A stretch of 64,000 nt of DNA from Basidiobolus meristosporus CBS 931.73. Its lineage: Eukaryota; Basidiobolomycota; Basidiobolomycetes; Basidiobolales; Basidiobolaceae. Below the pieces are notes generated by a model, which made no database searches, was not told where the DNA came from, and was given only the letters and a program-made list of their open reading frames with translations. Below are positions 31,908-43,039 of this stretch, one piece after another. Each line of letters starts with the position of its first letter. Position 1 is the stretch's first letter. A program made the position numbers and the translations under genes. Location of the stretch: positions 1 through 64,000 of the forward strand of contig MCFE01000447.1 of assembly GCA_002104905.1 (NCBI GenBank). Direction: 5' to 3'.

Positions 31908-33023
31908 GTCACCATTGTACCATTGCTGGTTGTCACTTGTAAGGGGGTCACAGGCAAGTACCTTATATCATTTGGTAGCAGAGTGAGGTGTGGCTTGTGT
32001 TGCTTGAGGGGTGTTTTCCACAGAGCCCAACAATTGGCAAACCATAGGGTTCTGGGTAAGTTCCTTGAGAGGGTTGGAGAATAAGAAGAGATGCAATAAC
32101 ACAATGAAGTCTTGCTTCTTTATCTTGCAAATGTTGTTGGAGCTTGTCCTTGTTGTGTTCAACATGACGGTAGGTGCTCTTTTGAAGAGGCATACATTTA
32201 GTTGGCAGTCATCTGTTGTCAATAGCAAGTTTTTGCTTCTTCCAAGAAGTATTGAAGTTCTTCCATAGAGACTGTGGTGCAATCAAGGTGTTTTTGCACT
32301 TGGCTCATAGTTTCTACAGAGTCTGTGGTTTTTTTTGGCTTCTTTGAGTTGGACTTTGTACTGGTTCCTGAGTTGTCCTATGGTAAACTATGGTAATAGT
32401 TGTAACTCAGCAACTTGGTGGATTGAATGGGTCAACTGGCTAGTGTTTTTAATCTGCATGTGTAACATCTTTAGGATGGTTCCTTCTTGAAAGTGTGGTT
32501 TGAGATGTTTGCAAATTTCTCAGAGGAGCCCTTCAATTGGGAGTTCTACTTCTGGTGCTCTTGCGGCTTGTACCAGGTCTGTGTAAACCTCTACAACTTT
32601 AGTATCTAGTAATGGCATGTATGCAACAAAAAAGAGGGGCTCTTGAGGTCTCATGAGAGTGCAATGGCTGATTCCTTGCATCTTCTGTCTGACTGTGTTC
32701 AGTATGAATATGGGAGTCAGTGCAGTGTCCTTCTTCTTAATGATCAAGGAACCTCCTTTCAGGTGGTACACAGTCTTCTTGGGTTGTATTTCCATACTTT
32801 GTCTTGGCATGGGTAACTTGTCTTGTCCCTCTCTGAGTGTTTCTTGAATCAATGTGACTGCTCTGGCAAGGAACTCTTCATAGGTGGCTCTTGTTGCACA
32901 TTACTCCTGCAACATATCTTGCAACACTTGCAGGTTGTTCTTGTTTTCAATATCATCTTGATTCTTGCTGGTGGGAGGGGTATCACCTGTTTCAGGTGAA
33001 CTGTTACCTTTGGTGCTTTCCAT
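31908..33023 (-). pseudogene. Gypsy-C downstream ORF of unknown function (broken)
   Basis: A coding-like frame begins at ATG 33023 (MESTKGNSSPETGDTPP) and is open to 32520 apart from one stop near 32901. It then continues past a TGA (CKHLKPHFQEGT, then a glutamine-rich helical part) and, after a frame change at an eight-T run near 32333, to about 32220. Two other frames look coding-like at 31908-32280, one with a coiled-coil-like stretch (EHNKDKLQQHLQDKE). It lies 3' of integrase on the same strand, where a third ORF occurs in some gypsy elements. I find no zinc knuckle, DDE or convincing membrane anchor. It may be an extension of pol or part of another gag. The function is not recognised. 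Confidence 0.35.
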
Positions 33024-33209
33024 TTGCATTCTTTTGTTCTCCCTTTTAGGCAAACTTCCCTGCACATATCATTTGAACCTGTATTAACTAAAATCTCCTC
33101 TAATAAACTTTTTATGTATCTTATGCCTTCCTCTATCCTTGTCCTGATAATTGTTTTGTCCCACTTTGGTTTTAGTGATGATTGGTGGTTCATCATGAAA
33201 CAGTTACAG

Positions 33210-36208
33210 ATGGGCTGGCGCTACATTGTTAATTGTCTTCTTGCCCAGGGTGATGGTGTACTTTGGTCTGTGGTCCAAACTAATAATGGTGCAAGGGCCA
33301 ATTCATTAGGGTGTAAATTGTGGGCAAAATTGAGGCCTGCAACGGTTTGGTTGTACCACACCTTATCACCTGGTTTGCACTTTTGTTCTGTTAGTTTCTC
33401 ATTTTTGGATAGAGGGGGAAGGGAATTGTTGACATCTTCAAATACTTTTATGTATAGGTGGGCAATAGGGTGTATCAATCTTTCTACATAGTTGTTATGT
33501 GTTGTCAAGGGGACACCTTCCAGCATCAATCCAGCTTCTTCATGCTACTGCTGCCTTTGTCCATACAGAACTTTGGTATTGTGCACATTGCTAGGAGTGT
33601 CAGTGAGAGCAGCTTGGCTCATGACTGTTGAAGTTCCCAATGAAGCATCTCTAGTGTGCAGCAACACATCTGGTTCATCCTCTTGGCTGATCTATTAGTC
33701 TGGGGATGATATGCAGCTGTAACTATCTATTTCATGGTCATCATTTTGCACATATGGGCCATGGTTTTGCTCAGGAAGGAACCATCATTGTTAGTCATGA
33801 GTATCAGAGGATGTCTGTGCTGGTAGATCAGTTGTTCTAGAAAGAATTGTGTGGTTGTCTTCTGATCTTTATTTTGGACAGCTTGGGCTTCTACCCACTT
33901 TGAGAAATGATGGTAGCAATTGTTGTGTATTGTTCTCCTTTCTTTGCTTTCATAAAGGGGCCAAAAAAGTCAATTCCTACCTGGTGGAAGGGTAGGTCAA
34001 CCAGTACTGGTGCAGTTGTTCCTATCTTCTGTCTCTAGTTAAATATTTTGCAGGTGGAGCATCTTTGTAATGTATATGTGATGTCAGTCATCAATTTTTC
34101 CAATAAACATTTTTCTTAACATCTTATTTGTTGTTAGGGGGTTAGCATGTCCTAATGACATATGTCTTTCTTGTGTGATTTCTTTGCAGGCTGTTACCAG
34201 TGGTACCTCAGCTCTGAACTGTCCTTGGAGGAACCATAATTGATATTCTGGTACTTTTAACTGACACCATTTTCTTCAAAAGTCTCTGCTCAGCATATTT
34301 GTAGCAACATGTTTAGGGTACTTCCCCCTTCTTTTGAAGCGGATTACATCCTTGCAGTCATTGCTGATGTGTACTTGGCAAACAGGATAGCAACTGAGGA
34401 AGTCTGCATCCTGGTGTTTCTTTCCAGTGCAATGAGTTATTTTGAAGTTGTATTCTTGTAGTCAGAGGGCCCAATGTGCTAGTCAACTGGTAAAGTTGTT
34501 TAGTTTTCATCAGCCAGACCAGTGATCTGTGGTCTGCTACTATCATGAATTACTGACCCTGTATGTATGCATAGAGTTGTTTAATTGAATAAACAACAGC
34601 CAGATATGCTATCTTGGTGACAGGTAGTGACAATTGTATTTGCTTAGCAAATGGCTCCCATAGCCAATTGGGTGGAATTTGCCAGGCTGGTGGTATTGTC
34701 CCAGAATGGTGCCTATATCAGTGAGACTTCCATCACAGTTAGTACAAAATCTCATATCTCAAATGGGAAAATGTAACGCTGGTAGTGACATCAAGGAATG
34801 TATCAGCTGATCAAATGCATTTATTTGAGGCTCCAATGACACAAAACACTGGCCTTTTGTGTCAATTTGTATAGGGGGGCTGCTATCATCACAAAGTTTT
34901 TGACAAAGCAGCAATAGTAGCCAGGCAATCTAAGGAATCCCAACATTGCATTGATATCCTTTGGTGTGGGTGTATCTTGAGCAGCTTTTAGGAGTAAATT
35001 AGATGGGTATGTTATGATCTGCTGCTTGAATGTTTAAGTTAGGTCAGTTTTTAGTCAAATCAATTAGTATATGTTTAGGTTATCAGTATATCAGTATTAT
35101 CTATGAAATCAGTAGCCTTAATCAGCAAATGAATCAGCAGATCCATATCAGACAGAAATAGATATATTAAGTAGGATCTTATTGGGTGATGATGATGCAA
35201 TCAAATGAGTCATCAGCCACAACCTACATTAGGAAATACAATTAGTCAGCAATTGATCTGGCAAAATGTATATGAGGAGCTGCTGGAACCTCAATAAATA
35301 TCAGTTCAAGTTTTAGTGAATACAATACTAGCTAAACTCCCTATTCCTCTACAACTCTTATACCAAGACTTGTAACAGGTATATCCCATCTGCCAAGATC
35401 TTGTGGCCTAGGAACAACAATTTTGTATACAGGAAATGGCACTTCTTGGGAAGTAGTTTGAGTTGGTTCTCAAGGAGGGCTGTCAGGATACATTGCACTT
35501 TGTGTATATGTTCTTCTACATTGGGGGAAAATATCAGGATGTTGTCCAGATGCACCAGAGCGCATTCCCATTGTAAATTTCCTAGCACCTTGTCAATCAT
35601 CCTTGGAACATAGCAGGAGCATTTCACAAGCCAAAGGGTGGTTGGCTCCATTTGTATAGTCCAAACAATGTTATAAAAGCGGTTTTGGGTCAATCTTCCA
35701 GGGCTACTTCTACTGCTAATAACTGGAGATTAAGTCAAGAGAGTCAAAATAGTTAGCTCTGACCAATCTGCCCAAGAAGTTGTCTATTTGTGGTAGTAGA
35801 TACACATCCTTCTAGGTGACAGCATTCAAATTTTGGCAGTCAATGCAAAAATGTTGCTCTCTGTCTTTCTTTGAGACTTTCACTACAGCAGAGGCCTATG
35901 GGGAATGGCTCTCTGTAACTATGTTGTTCTTTAATAAAGTTTCAATCATCTCTTTGATATAATCTATGTCAATTTACAAGTTCCTATAGGCTTTTTGCTT
36001 GACAGGGTATTTGTTGGCAAGGTGGATTTGGTGATATACCCTAGGTATATGGCCAATTACTTGGTTATTAGAGAATACTTGGGCCAGTGGGTGAATTCCT
36101 TTTGGGAGCTAGTCCTGTAATGCAGGCAGTAGACCAAGGTCCACATCTAGTTTGGGGAGTTCCTCTTCTGGTTCCTTGCTTGCAGGCGCCTCCTCTAGTC
36201 AATGTCAC
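33210..36208 (-). pseudogene. Gypsy-C pol pseudogene (RT, RNase H, integrase)
   Basis: Heavily decayed minus-strand Ty3/gypsy pol from a family distinct from Gypsy-A. Read downward: RT thumb/palm start near 36000-35800 (KYPVKQKAYRNL, IDCQNLNAVT, VYLLPQIDN), RT core near 35690-35400 (VHLDNILIFS for the YLDDIL box, GHKILADGI), RNase H around 34980-34360 (VADHRSLVWLMKT), integrase zinc region and core near 34150-33700, and a C-terminal module with KPGDKVWYNQT (33221-33529). Many stops are present. A solo Gypsy-A LTR (35010-35377) splits RT from RNase H. Confidence 0.75.
35010..35377 (+). repeat. Solo Gypsy-A LTR inside Gypsy-C pol
   Basis: 368 bp, TGTTATGATCTGC...GACTTGTAACA, with TATATGAGG in place of the TATATAAGG box. 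Flanks share GGTA (35006-35009, 35378-35381), a 4-bp duplication. There is no internal sequence, so it arose by LTR-LTR recombination. Confidence 0.9.
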
Positions 36209-37783
36209 TGTTGTAGTGGGGTCACAGTGACACCCACTGACAGCTATGCTCATTCCCATATTTTCTACTCTCCTATTTCTCTACTACACTTATCTTAGTT
36301 TTATCCCATTTGTCTAACCTGATCAGCACTATCCCATAAACTGGTTGACTATCACACCTGCTTACTTTATTGCATAGGTTATCCCTCATTTTATGTAATA
36401 TTAATAGCAGTAAGTGCTTCTAGTAGCCAAATACCTGCACCAGTACACATGGCACATGATCAACCCATGTCACCATCCCTATGAATTCCTTATCATATAT
36501 GGTATCCCTATGCTACACAGTTTTCAGAGTACTAATTCCTGATTGGTTGGATGTGATGTGCCTCTTAGAACCTTCCAGCACCAACTTAGAACATTCTTAG
36601 GTCATTCTGATGTCATTTAGATTTCTATTGATATCCAGAACCTTTTGGAACACCTTGATTTGTAATTACTCAGCCAGTGGGAAAAGTATATAAGGGAGGC
36701 TATCCCTCAACAATACATCATCATCCCTTTTATCAATATAACAACTAGTTGATTAGTGTGATCACTGCCACCTGCTGCTACCTGAACTTCCAACCCCAGA
36801 CCACATGACACTCCCAGGAAACTGCGCTGACTGCCAACTGATCTTGGAGGCACTACTTGTGAGGAAAACTCAGAGTAGGTATCTTTTATTATGTTCAATT
36901 CTTTCCCAAGTTTGTTCTTGTACAGGCAAAGATACTTTTCTGTCTTTGTAACTATTGACCACAGCTGCATTCTTATCAAGTCCCTGATGGTGGAGTTTAC
37001 AGTTGTTTTGACTTTGGAAGCTTTAGTACATTGTCATCTCAAAGGATGCTGTGGTAGGGTAAACATACCTCCCACAGACAAGTTTACTCATATAGTCATT
37101 ATGATATACTTATCCATATTTTATCTTATCAGTATTATCCCATTCTTCTTTTGCCCATATTATCAGTATTATCCCCATATGATGTTTATGCTGATTTGTT
37201 ATTAACATTAGTTATCCCAGATGTTATTCAGCTTTGTGATCAGTAGATGTATCTATATAAGGCAAGTACCCGCGTCAGTACCTGTGACACATGACCTAGG
37301 TCTGTGTTACCATCCCTACCATTTCAATACCATATATGGTATTTCTATGTTGCACAGGCTTCAGACTACTGGTTCCTGATTGGTTGAAAGTGCTGTGCCT
37401 TTCAGAACCTTCCAGGACATTCTTGGCATATTTTTAGCTCATAGTGATGTCATCAAGAATTCCACTGATACCTAGAATCTTCTAGAACCTTGTCATTAGT
37501 AATCACTTGGCAATCAGGAAAAGTATTTAAAGGAAAGCAATCCCTCATCAATAAATCATCCCTTCTATCAGTAACACTTCTACCTTATTGATTAGCAGTT
37601 GATCACTGCACCTGCCTTCAACAGTACATCTCAGACCTGCAATCAAGGAGCTTTTCAGGGTAGTGCACAAGACACACAGAGGCCTTTGGAGACACTCGGA
37701 GCACCTAGGAAGCTAGAGAAGCAGGAGCTTTTACCAGTGGCATATTGACAAAGACACCAGCAGTTTGGACACAGAGGTTATTG

Positions 37784-38151
37784 TGTTATGATCTGCCGCT
37801 TGAATGTTTAAGTTAGATCAGTTTTTAGTCAAATCAGTTAGTATATGTTTAGGTTATCAGTACATCAGTATTATCTATGAAATCAGTAGCATTAGTCAGC
37901 AAATGAATCAGCAGATCCTTATCAGACAGAAATAGATATATTAAGTAGGATCTTATTGGGTGATGATGATGCAATCAAATGAGTCATCAGCCACAACCTA
38001 CATTAGGAAATACAATTAGTCAGTAATTGATCTGGCAAAATGTATATAAGGAGCTGCTGGAACCTCAATAAAAATCAGTTCAAGTTTTAGTGAATACAAT
38101 ACTAGCTAAACTCCCTATTCCTCTACAACTCTTATACCAAGACTTGTAACA
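37784..38151 (+). repeat. 5' LTR, Gypsy-A
   Basis: 368 bp, TGTTATGATCTGCCGC...GACTTGTAACA. TATATAA at 38043-38049 and AATAAA at 38067-38072. Confidence 0.95.
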
Positions 38152-38152
38152 T

Positions 38153-38170
38153 TGGTAGCAGCGATAACCA
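38153..38170 (+). promoter_or_regulatory. Gypsy-A primer-binding site (initiator tRNA-Met 3' end)
   Basis: TGGTAGCAGCGATAACC begins one base after the LTR. TGGTAGCAG/TGGTAGCGC is complementary to the 3' CCA end of initiator tRNA-Met, as in yeast Ty elements. The same site appears, as its complement, next to 50501 and 51104. Confidence 0.82.
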
Positions 38171-38209
38171 GAAACCTCCCTCCTGAAGAAAGAAGAAACC
38201 ACCCTCAAG

Positions 38210-40498
38210 ATGTCGGACAATCAAGAATGGAAGAATGCCATGCAGCAAATCCTGGCCCAACAGCAACAGCTACTCCAGATCCTCAGCCAACAGCAACAAG
38301 GAATGACTACCATGGCTCAGAGCCAGCAAAGCCCTGTCAAGAGCAACTTTAGTGTGAAGGTCAACCGGTACCATGGCAGAGTCAATGAAAACCTGGGAAC
38401 TTGGCTCTTTCAGATTGAAGAAGCTTTTAAAGCTAAAGGAATTGCTCCAGAGAGCAAGTTGCATTATGCAGCTTCTTACCTGGCAGATGCAGCTTTACAG
38501 TGGTACCACAACAAGATCAGGTCAGCCACTATGATGGGATGCTCTACAATCTCTACCTGGGATGAGTTTGTGTCGGAAATTCAGGATGCTTTTGAACCTC
38601 CACACCAGCAGACACTACTAAGAAGGAAGTTAAAGACACTCAGACAGAAAGGAATGGTGCAAGAATACATCTATGAGTACAGATGTCTACTTGGACAAAT
38701 TGAAAGAATGGACCCCTTGGATCAAGTTGAATACTTAATTGATGGGTTGAAAGAAAGAACTCGCAAGGAAGTCAATTACCAAAGACCTCAGACTATTGAA
38801 GAAGCCATCAAGATTGCCATTGACTATGACTCAGCTATGTTTGGAGTTGGGAAGCCTACAGTGACTAATCAGAAAGGCTATAATCATTATGAAAGAAGAC
38901 AATCAGAAGCAGTACCAATGGAAATAGACGCTATGCAGAAGAATCCCTCCTCAGAAGAATGCAAGAAGAGAGGACTTTGCTTCAATTGCCACCAGCAGGG
39001 ACATATTGCAAAGTACTGCCCTCAGAGAAGAAATGGACACCAGCCAACAAGAACCTTCAACCATATTGAGTCCCATGAACACAATAATGAGGAAGATGAG
39101 CTTGAAGAAGACTCGGAACTCACCTTCCATATGACAGAAGAGTACTTGTCCCAAATGACTTCAAACTCAGGGAAGTTATTGTACCTGAATGGAGCAATCA
39201 ATGGAGTACCTGCCAAGATCATGATTGACTCAGGAGCATCGCATGAGTACATGTCAGAGCAATTTGCTTTGAAAGCTGGAATCAACTCGGAACCTACCAA
39301 ATCAACTTCAGTCTCCACAGCTGATGGGAACTCCCACATAATCAACCGTATTACACAGCCAGTAAGAATGAAGATCAATGACTATGAAGAAGACCTACAG
39401 GCTTATATATTTGGGAACTGCAAGTTTGACCTTGTACTTGGGAAAACCTGGCTATTTTGTCGTAATCCATCAATCAACTGGAGAACCCATGCTACTCAGA
39501 TCCAAAAAGACAACAAGACCTATGAGCTATTACCTGCCAGGCTGGATTTCAACTTGGTCAATTCCAGTGTGTGTGAGACAAGTGAACTTAGCAAGACCCA
39601 GTTCTGTAGAGCACTTAGAAAAGGTACCCAGATGTTCCTCATGGCGGTATTACAGGAGGATTCCTCTATCCCAGCACCCCAGCAGGTCCAGACTCTCTTG
39701 AAGAAATATTCAGACGTGTTTCCAGATGAGCTTGTAAGCCTACCACCAGTCAGAGACGTGGATCATGCCATTGACACAGGAGATAGCCCTCCAGTGAGCA
39801 AGACACCTTACAGAATGAGTCCATTGGAATTGGAGGAAATGAAGAAACAAATTGATCAGCTATTGGAGCAAGGATACATCAGGCCCAGCAAGTCACCTTG
39901 GGGAGCACCAGTGCTTTTTGTGAAAAAGAAGGATGGAACACTTAGGATGTGCATTGACTACAGAGCCCTGAACTCAGTTACCGTCAAGAATAAGTACCCC
40001 ATACCTCGGATTGATGAGCTTTTAGACCAACTTAATGGAGCCACTATTTTCAGCAAGATTGACCTCATGTCAGGATACAACCAGATTAGGGTGAAACCAG
40101 AAGATATCCCTAAGACAGCATTCAGGACCAGATATGGACATTACAAATACTTAGTCATGAGTTTTGGCCTCACTAATGCCCCTGCAACATTCATGACGCT
40201 GATGCAGACTGTCTTTCAGGAGTACTTAGACAAGTTTGTGATAATCTACCTGGATGACATATTGATATACAGCAAGACAGAAAAGGATCACATGGTGCAC
40301 ATTGAAAAGGTCTTGAAGAAACTAAGAGGGAACAAGCTATACGGCAAGCTAGCCAAGTGTGAATTCATCAAGGAACACGTAGAATATCTGGGACACATAG
40401 TGACTAGCACAGGAGTAACCTTAGACCCCAAGAAGGTGGAAGTAATCAAGAATTTGAAGCAGCCCCATAGCATATCAGAACTCAGATCCTTCCTTTGA
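38210..40498 (+). CDS. Gypsy-A gag-protease-RT, ending at a premature stop
   Basis: The 762-aa N-terminal part of a Ty3/gypsy polyprotein. Glutamine-rich start ([15 protein letters not shown]); gag capsid region with [11 protein letters not shown] near 65 and [11 protein letters not shown] near 160; zinc knuckle [14 protein letters not shown] near 260; aspartic protease [11 protein letters not shown] near 338; RT with [16 protein letters not shown] near 575, [15 protein letters not shown] near 620 and [11 protein letters not shown] near 680. Translation halts at TGA in LRSFL-stop. Related copies have Gly at this position, from GGA (LGIVSYY at 48150), so this is a GGA-to-TGA change. The remainder of pol continues in the same frame at 40499. 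Confidence 0.9.
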   Translation: MSDNQEWKNAMQQILAQQQQLLQILSQQQQGMTTMAQSQQSPVKSNFSVKVNRYHGRVNENLGTWLFQIEEAFKAKGIAPESKLHYAASYLADAALQWYHNKIRSATMMGCSTISTWDEFVSEIQDAFEPPHQQTLLRRKLKTLRQKGMVQEYIYEYRCLLGQIERMDPLDQVEYLIDGLKERTRKEVNYQRPQTIEEAIKIAIDYDSAMFGVGKPTVTNQKGYNHYERRQSEAVPMEIDAMQKNPSSEECKKRGLCFNCHQQGHIAKYCPQRRNGHQPTRTFNHIESHEHNNEEDELEEDSELTFHMTEEYLSQMTSNSGKLLYLNGAINGVPAKIMIDSGASHEYMSEQFALKAGINSEPTKSTSVSTADGNSHIINRITQPVRMKINDYEEDLQAYIFGNCKFDLVLGKTWLFCRNPSINWRTHATQIQKDNKTYELLPARLDFNLVNSSVCETSELSKTQFCRALRKGTQMFLMAVLQEDSSIPAPQQVQTLLKKYSDVFPDELVSLPPVRDVDHAIDTGDSPPVSKTPYRMSPLELEEMKKQIDQLLEQGYIRPSKSPWGAPVLFVKKKDGTLRMCIDYRALNSVTVKNKYPIPRIDELLDQLNGATIFSKIDLMSGYNQIRVKPEDIPKTAFRTRYGHYKYLVMSFGLTNAPATFMTLMQTVFQEYLDKFVIIYLDDILIYSKTEKDHMVHIEKVLKKLRGNKLYGKLAKCEFIKEHVEYLGHIVTSTGVTLDPKKVEVIKNLKQPHSISELRSFL

Positions 40499-42343
40499 AT
40501 GGCTTCCTATTATCGGAGATTTGTCAAGTCATTTGCAAGTATTTCAGCCCCTTTAACTGATATCCTCAAGAAAGACAATACCTACAAGTGGGACATAGCT
40601 TGTGAGACTGCCTTCCAGACACTAAAGAATGAACTTGCTAAGCTGCCAAGCTTAAGAATACCAGACTTCAGAAAAGAGTTCACTCTGTGCACAGATGCTT
40701 CAGATTATGCAATTGGTGGAGTGCTGAGCCATGAACACGAGGGAAAGGACTACCCTGTTGCCTTTGAATCCAAGAAACTGAACTCAGCAGAACAAAACTA
40801 TCCAGTCCATGAGAAGGAGATGCTTGCTATAATACACTGTTTGAAGACATGGAGATGCTATATTGAAGGAGTCAATTGCACTGTGAAGACTGATCATGCC
40901 TCCCTCAAGTATATATTTACTCAGAAGGTACTCTCTAGAAGAATGACAAGATGGAGTGAATACATTCAGCAATTTGACCTGGAGATTGTCTACTGTCCTG
41001 GAAAAAACAACACGGTTGCTGATGCCTTATCAAGATTAGATCAAGTTGCACAACTCAACTTGGTGCATGAATCAGATTGGCCTAGCCTATTACCAAAGTA
41101 CTTGGAGGACCAAGCCATTCCTAATGAGGTGGATGAAGATATCAAGAAGATAATCCGTGATGAGGCCAGCAAATTTGTTGTACAGAATGAAACACTCTAC
41201 CGAATTGTTGATGGAAGCCCTATTGCCTATTGTCCTTATGTTGCTCGCCTGGATTTAATACATAAGCTACACAATGGATATGGACATCTTGGGATTGAAG
41301 GAACCTATAGCCTTGTAAAAGCCAGAGCATGGTGGCCCAGAATGAAACAAGACATTGAGAAGCTAGTAAAAACATGCCCAAACTGCCAAATCAATCAAGG
41401 CCAGCCACAAAGAATTGCCGAACTCTTCCCTTTGGAGCCTGTAAGACCATTTGAGAGATGGGGAATTGACTTTATTGGAAGACTGCCAACTACCAGGAAA
41501 TGCAACCGTTGGATCCTAGTAGCAATTGACCATGCCACTAAATGGCCAGTTGCCAAAGCTGTACCAATAGCCAGTGAACAAGAAGTTGCAAGTTTCATTT
41601 ACCATGAGATCCTGATGAAGTTTGGATGCCCTGTGGAGATCTTATCCGATAGAGGTGCAAACTTTATGGCAAAGACATTAGAGGCTTACCTGGAAATGCA
41701 GCAGATCAGACACTTGAAAACCTCGGCATATCACCCCAGAACTAATGGAGTCACTGAGCGGTTTAATGGATTATTTGGAAAAATGCTGACCAAGTATGCA
41801 AATGGAGTTGTCAGTAGATGGGATGAGTATATAGACCAAGCACTCTTTGCATGCAGAGTCAGAGTACACAACACCACCCAGCAATCACCATTTTACTTAG
41901 TTTATGGATGTGAACCAAGGATTCCAGGAGATCTCACACAACCAAAGCTTACAGACACCTTAGAAGATGAACTCAGTCAGCCAAGTAGACACCAGCAACT
42001 GGAACAAAGACGTCAAGAGGCACAGACCAAAGTATCTCAAAGTGCAGAAAAGATGAAGCAGAGATTTGATAAGACTGTAGCACCAGAAGCATTGACAGTT
42101 GGGAACTTTGTATTGCTAAGAAACAACACTTGGAAGAAGTTTGAGCCACAATGGACAGGACCATTCAAGATCATCAGAGAATGTCCATTTGCAACTTACC
42201 AACTGGTGGACAAACAAGGCAATATCCGGGAAGACTTAGTGCATAGGGACAGACTCAAGCTTGCAAGACTTGCTGATAATACTGAACCATTAAGATATTG
42301 GTATCACAAGAAAAGAGATTCAGGAGAACCCTCTCAACTTTAG
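40499..42343 (+). pseudogene. Gypsy-A RT end, RNase H and integrase, downstream of the stop
   Basis: 614 codons, in frame with the upstream ORF and open to TAG. RT connection (YYRRFVKSFASI), RNase H with CTDASDYAIGGVL near 40690 and EKEMLAIIHCLKTW, integrase HHCC (HLGIEGTYSLVK ... CPNCQINQG) near 41290-41400, core Asp (GIDFIGR), Asp (SDRGANF, about 41650) and Glu (GVTERFNG, about 41757), then the GPY/F module (WTGPFKII) near 42150. All catalytic residues are kept. No chromodomain is seen at the C-terminus. It would be expressed only by read-through. Confidence 0.9.
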
Positions 42344-42353
42344 TAGGGGAGAA

Positions 42354-42721
42354 TGTTATGATCTGCCGCTTGAATGTTTAAGTTAGATCAGTTTTTAGTC
42401 AAATCAGTTAGTATATGTTTAGGTTATCAGTACATCAGTATTATCTATGAAATCAGTAGCATTAGTCAGCAAATGAATCAGCAGATCCTTATCAGACAGA
42501 AATAGATATATTAAGTAGGATCTTATTGGGTGATGATGATGCAATCAAATGAGTCATCAGCCACAACCTACATTAGGAAATACAATTAGTCAGCAATTGA
42601 TCTGGCAAAATGTATATAAGGAGCTGCTGGAACCTCAATAAAAATCAGTTCAAGTTTTAGTGAATACAATACTAGCTAAACTCCCTATTCCTCTACAACT
42701 CTTATACCAAGACTTGTAACA
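42354..42721 (+). repeat. 3' LTR, Gypsy-A
   Basis: 368 bp preceded by the polypurine tract TAGTAGGGGAGAA (42341-42353). One difference from the 5' LTR (CAGCAATTG against CAGTAATTG). Confidence 0.95.
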
Positions 42722-43039
42722 ATTGCACCCATCAGACACCTCACACACCTTGAGTTGAGTAGCTTCTCCCAGGAGTACCCCTACACCACCACAACGCTGA
42801 ACCCAGGACATACTTTTGTTAAGAAACCAACTAAGTTGGGGATTGTAGCTCAATAGTTTTCCCTTAACAAGCTTGTGGCTTTATTCCCCATCACATAAGA
42901 TTAGAGACAGAGCCCAAGTATTCCTAGCAAGCTTTTGCCAAAGATTATTGCACCCAGTGAACACCCCACACACAAAACAATTGAGAAGTGTTGGATGTAT
43001 CTCTTCCTTGAACATATATACTACCACACCATGTGTCAC

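Larger units (their letters stand above)
37784..42721 (+). mobile_element. Nearly intact Gypsy-A retrotransposon
   Basis: 4938 bp with 368-bp LTRs differing at one position by eye, a tRNA-Met primer site, gag-pol and polypurine tract. The exact 4-bp duplication ATTG (37780-37783, 42722-42725) marks insertion into the D2 LTR. It is defective only through one in-frame TGA at 40496-40498. Confidence 0.95.
37050..42793 (+). repeat. Gypsy-D-related solo LTR (D2) inside D1
   Basis: Starts TGTGGTAGGG and ends CACCACCACA; about 807 bp once Gypsy-A (37784-42721) and its duplication are removed. Flanks ATGC (37046-37049) and ACGC (42794-42797) fit a 4-bp duplication. It is diverged from D1 but shares its order of motifs (CTGATTGGTTG, AAGTATTTAAAGG for the TATA region, CAATAAATCATC). 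Confidence 0.65.
36209..43028 (+). repeat. Gypsy-D solo LTR (D1), split by D2 and Gypsy-A
   Basis: The LTR pieces are 36209-37049 and 42794-43028; together about 1.07 kb, matching 887-1600 over the shared part. TATA-like GTATATAAGG occurs near 36687. GTCAC occurs at 36204-36208 and again at 43035-43039, six bases past the apparent LTR end, a possible duplication. It interrupts Gypsy-C between protease/gag (right) and RT (left). Confidence 0.65.

Noticed and set aside
31908-33023. Envelope-like gene of a gypsy retrovirus
   Set aside because: No signal peptide, furin-type site or membrane anchor could be seen, and the frame is broken; position alone is not enough.
33024-33491. 155-codon plus-strand ORF
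   Set aside because: It is the antisense of Gypsy-C integrase C-terminal sequence and shows no domain.
40490-40505. Programmed stop-codon read-through in Gypsy-A between RT and RNase H
   Set aside because: Sister copies have a glycine codon at this site, and elements do not normally regulate between RT and RNase H; a point mutation is simpler.
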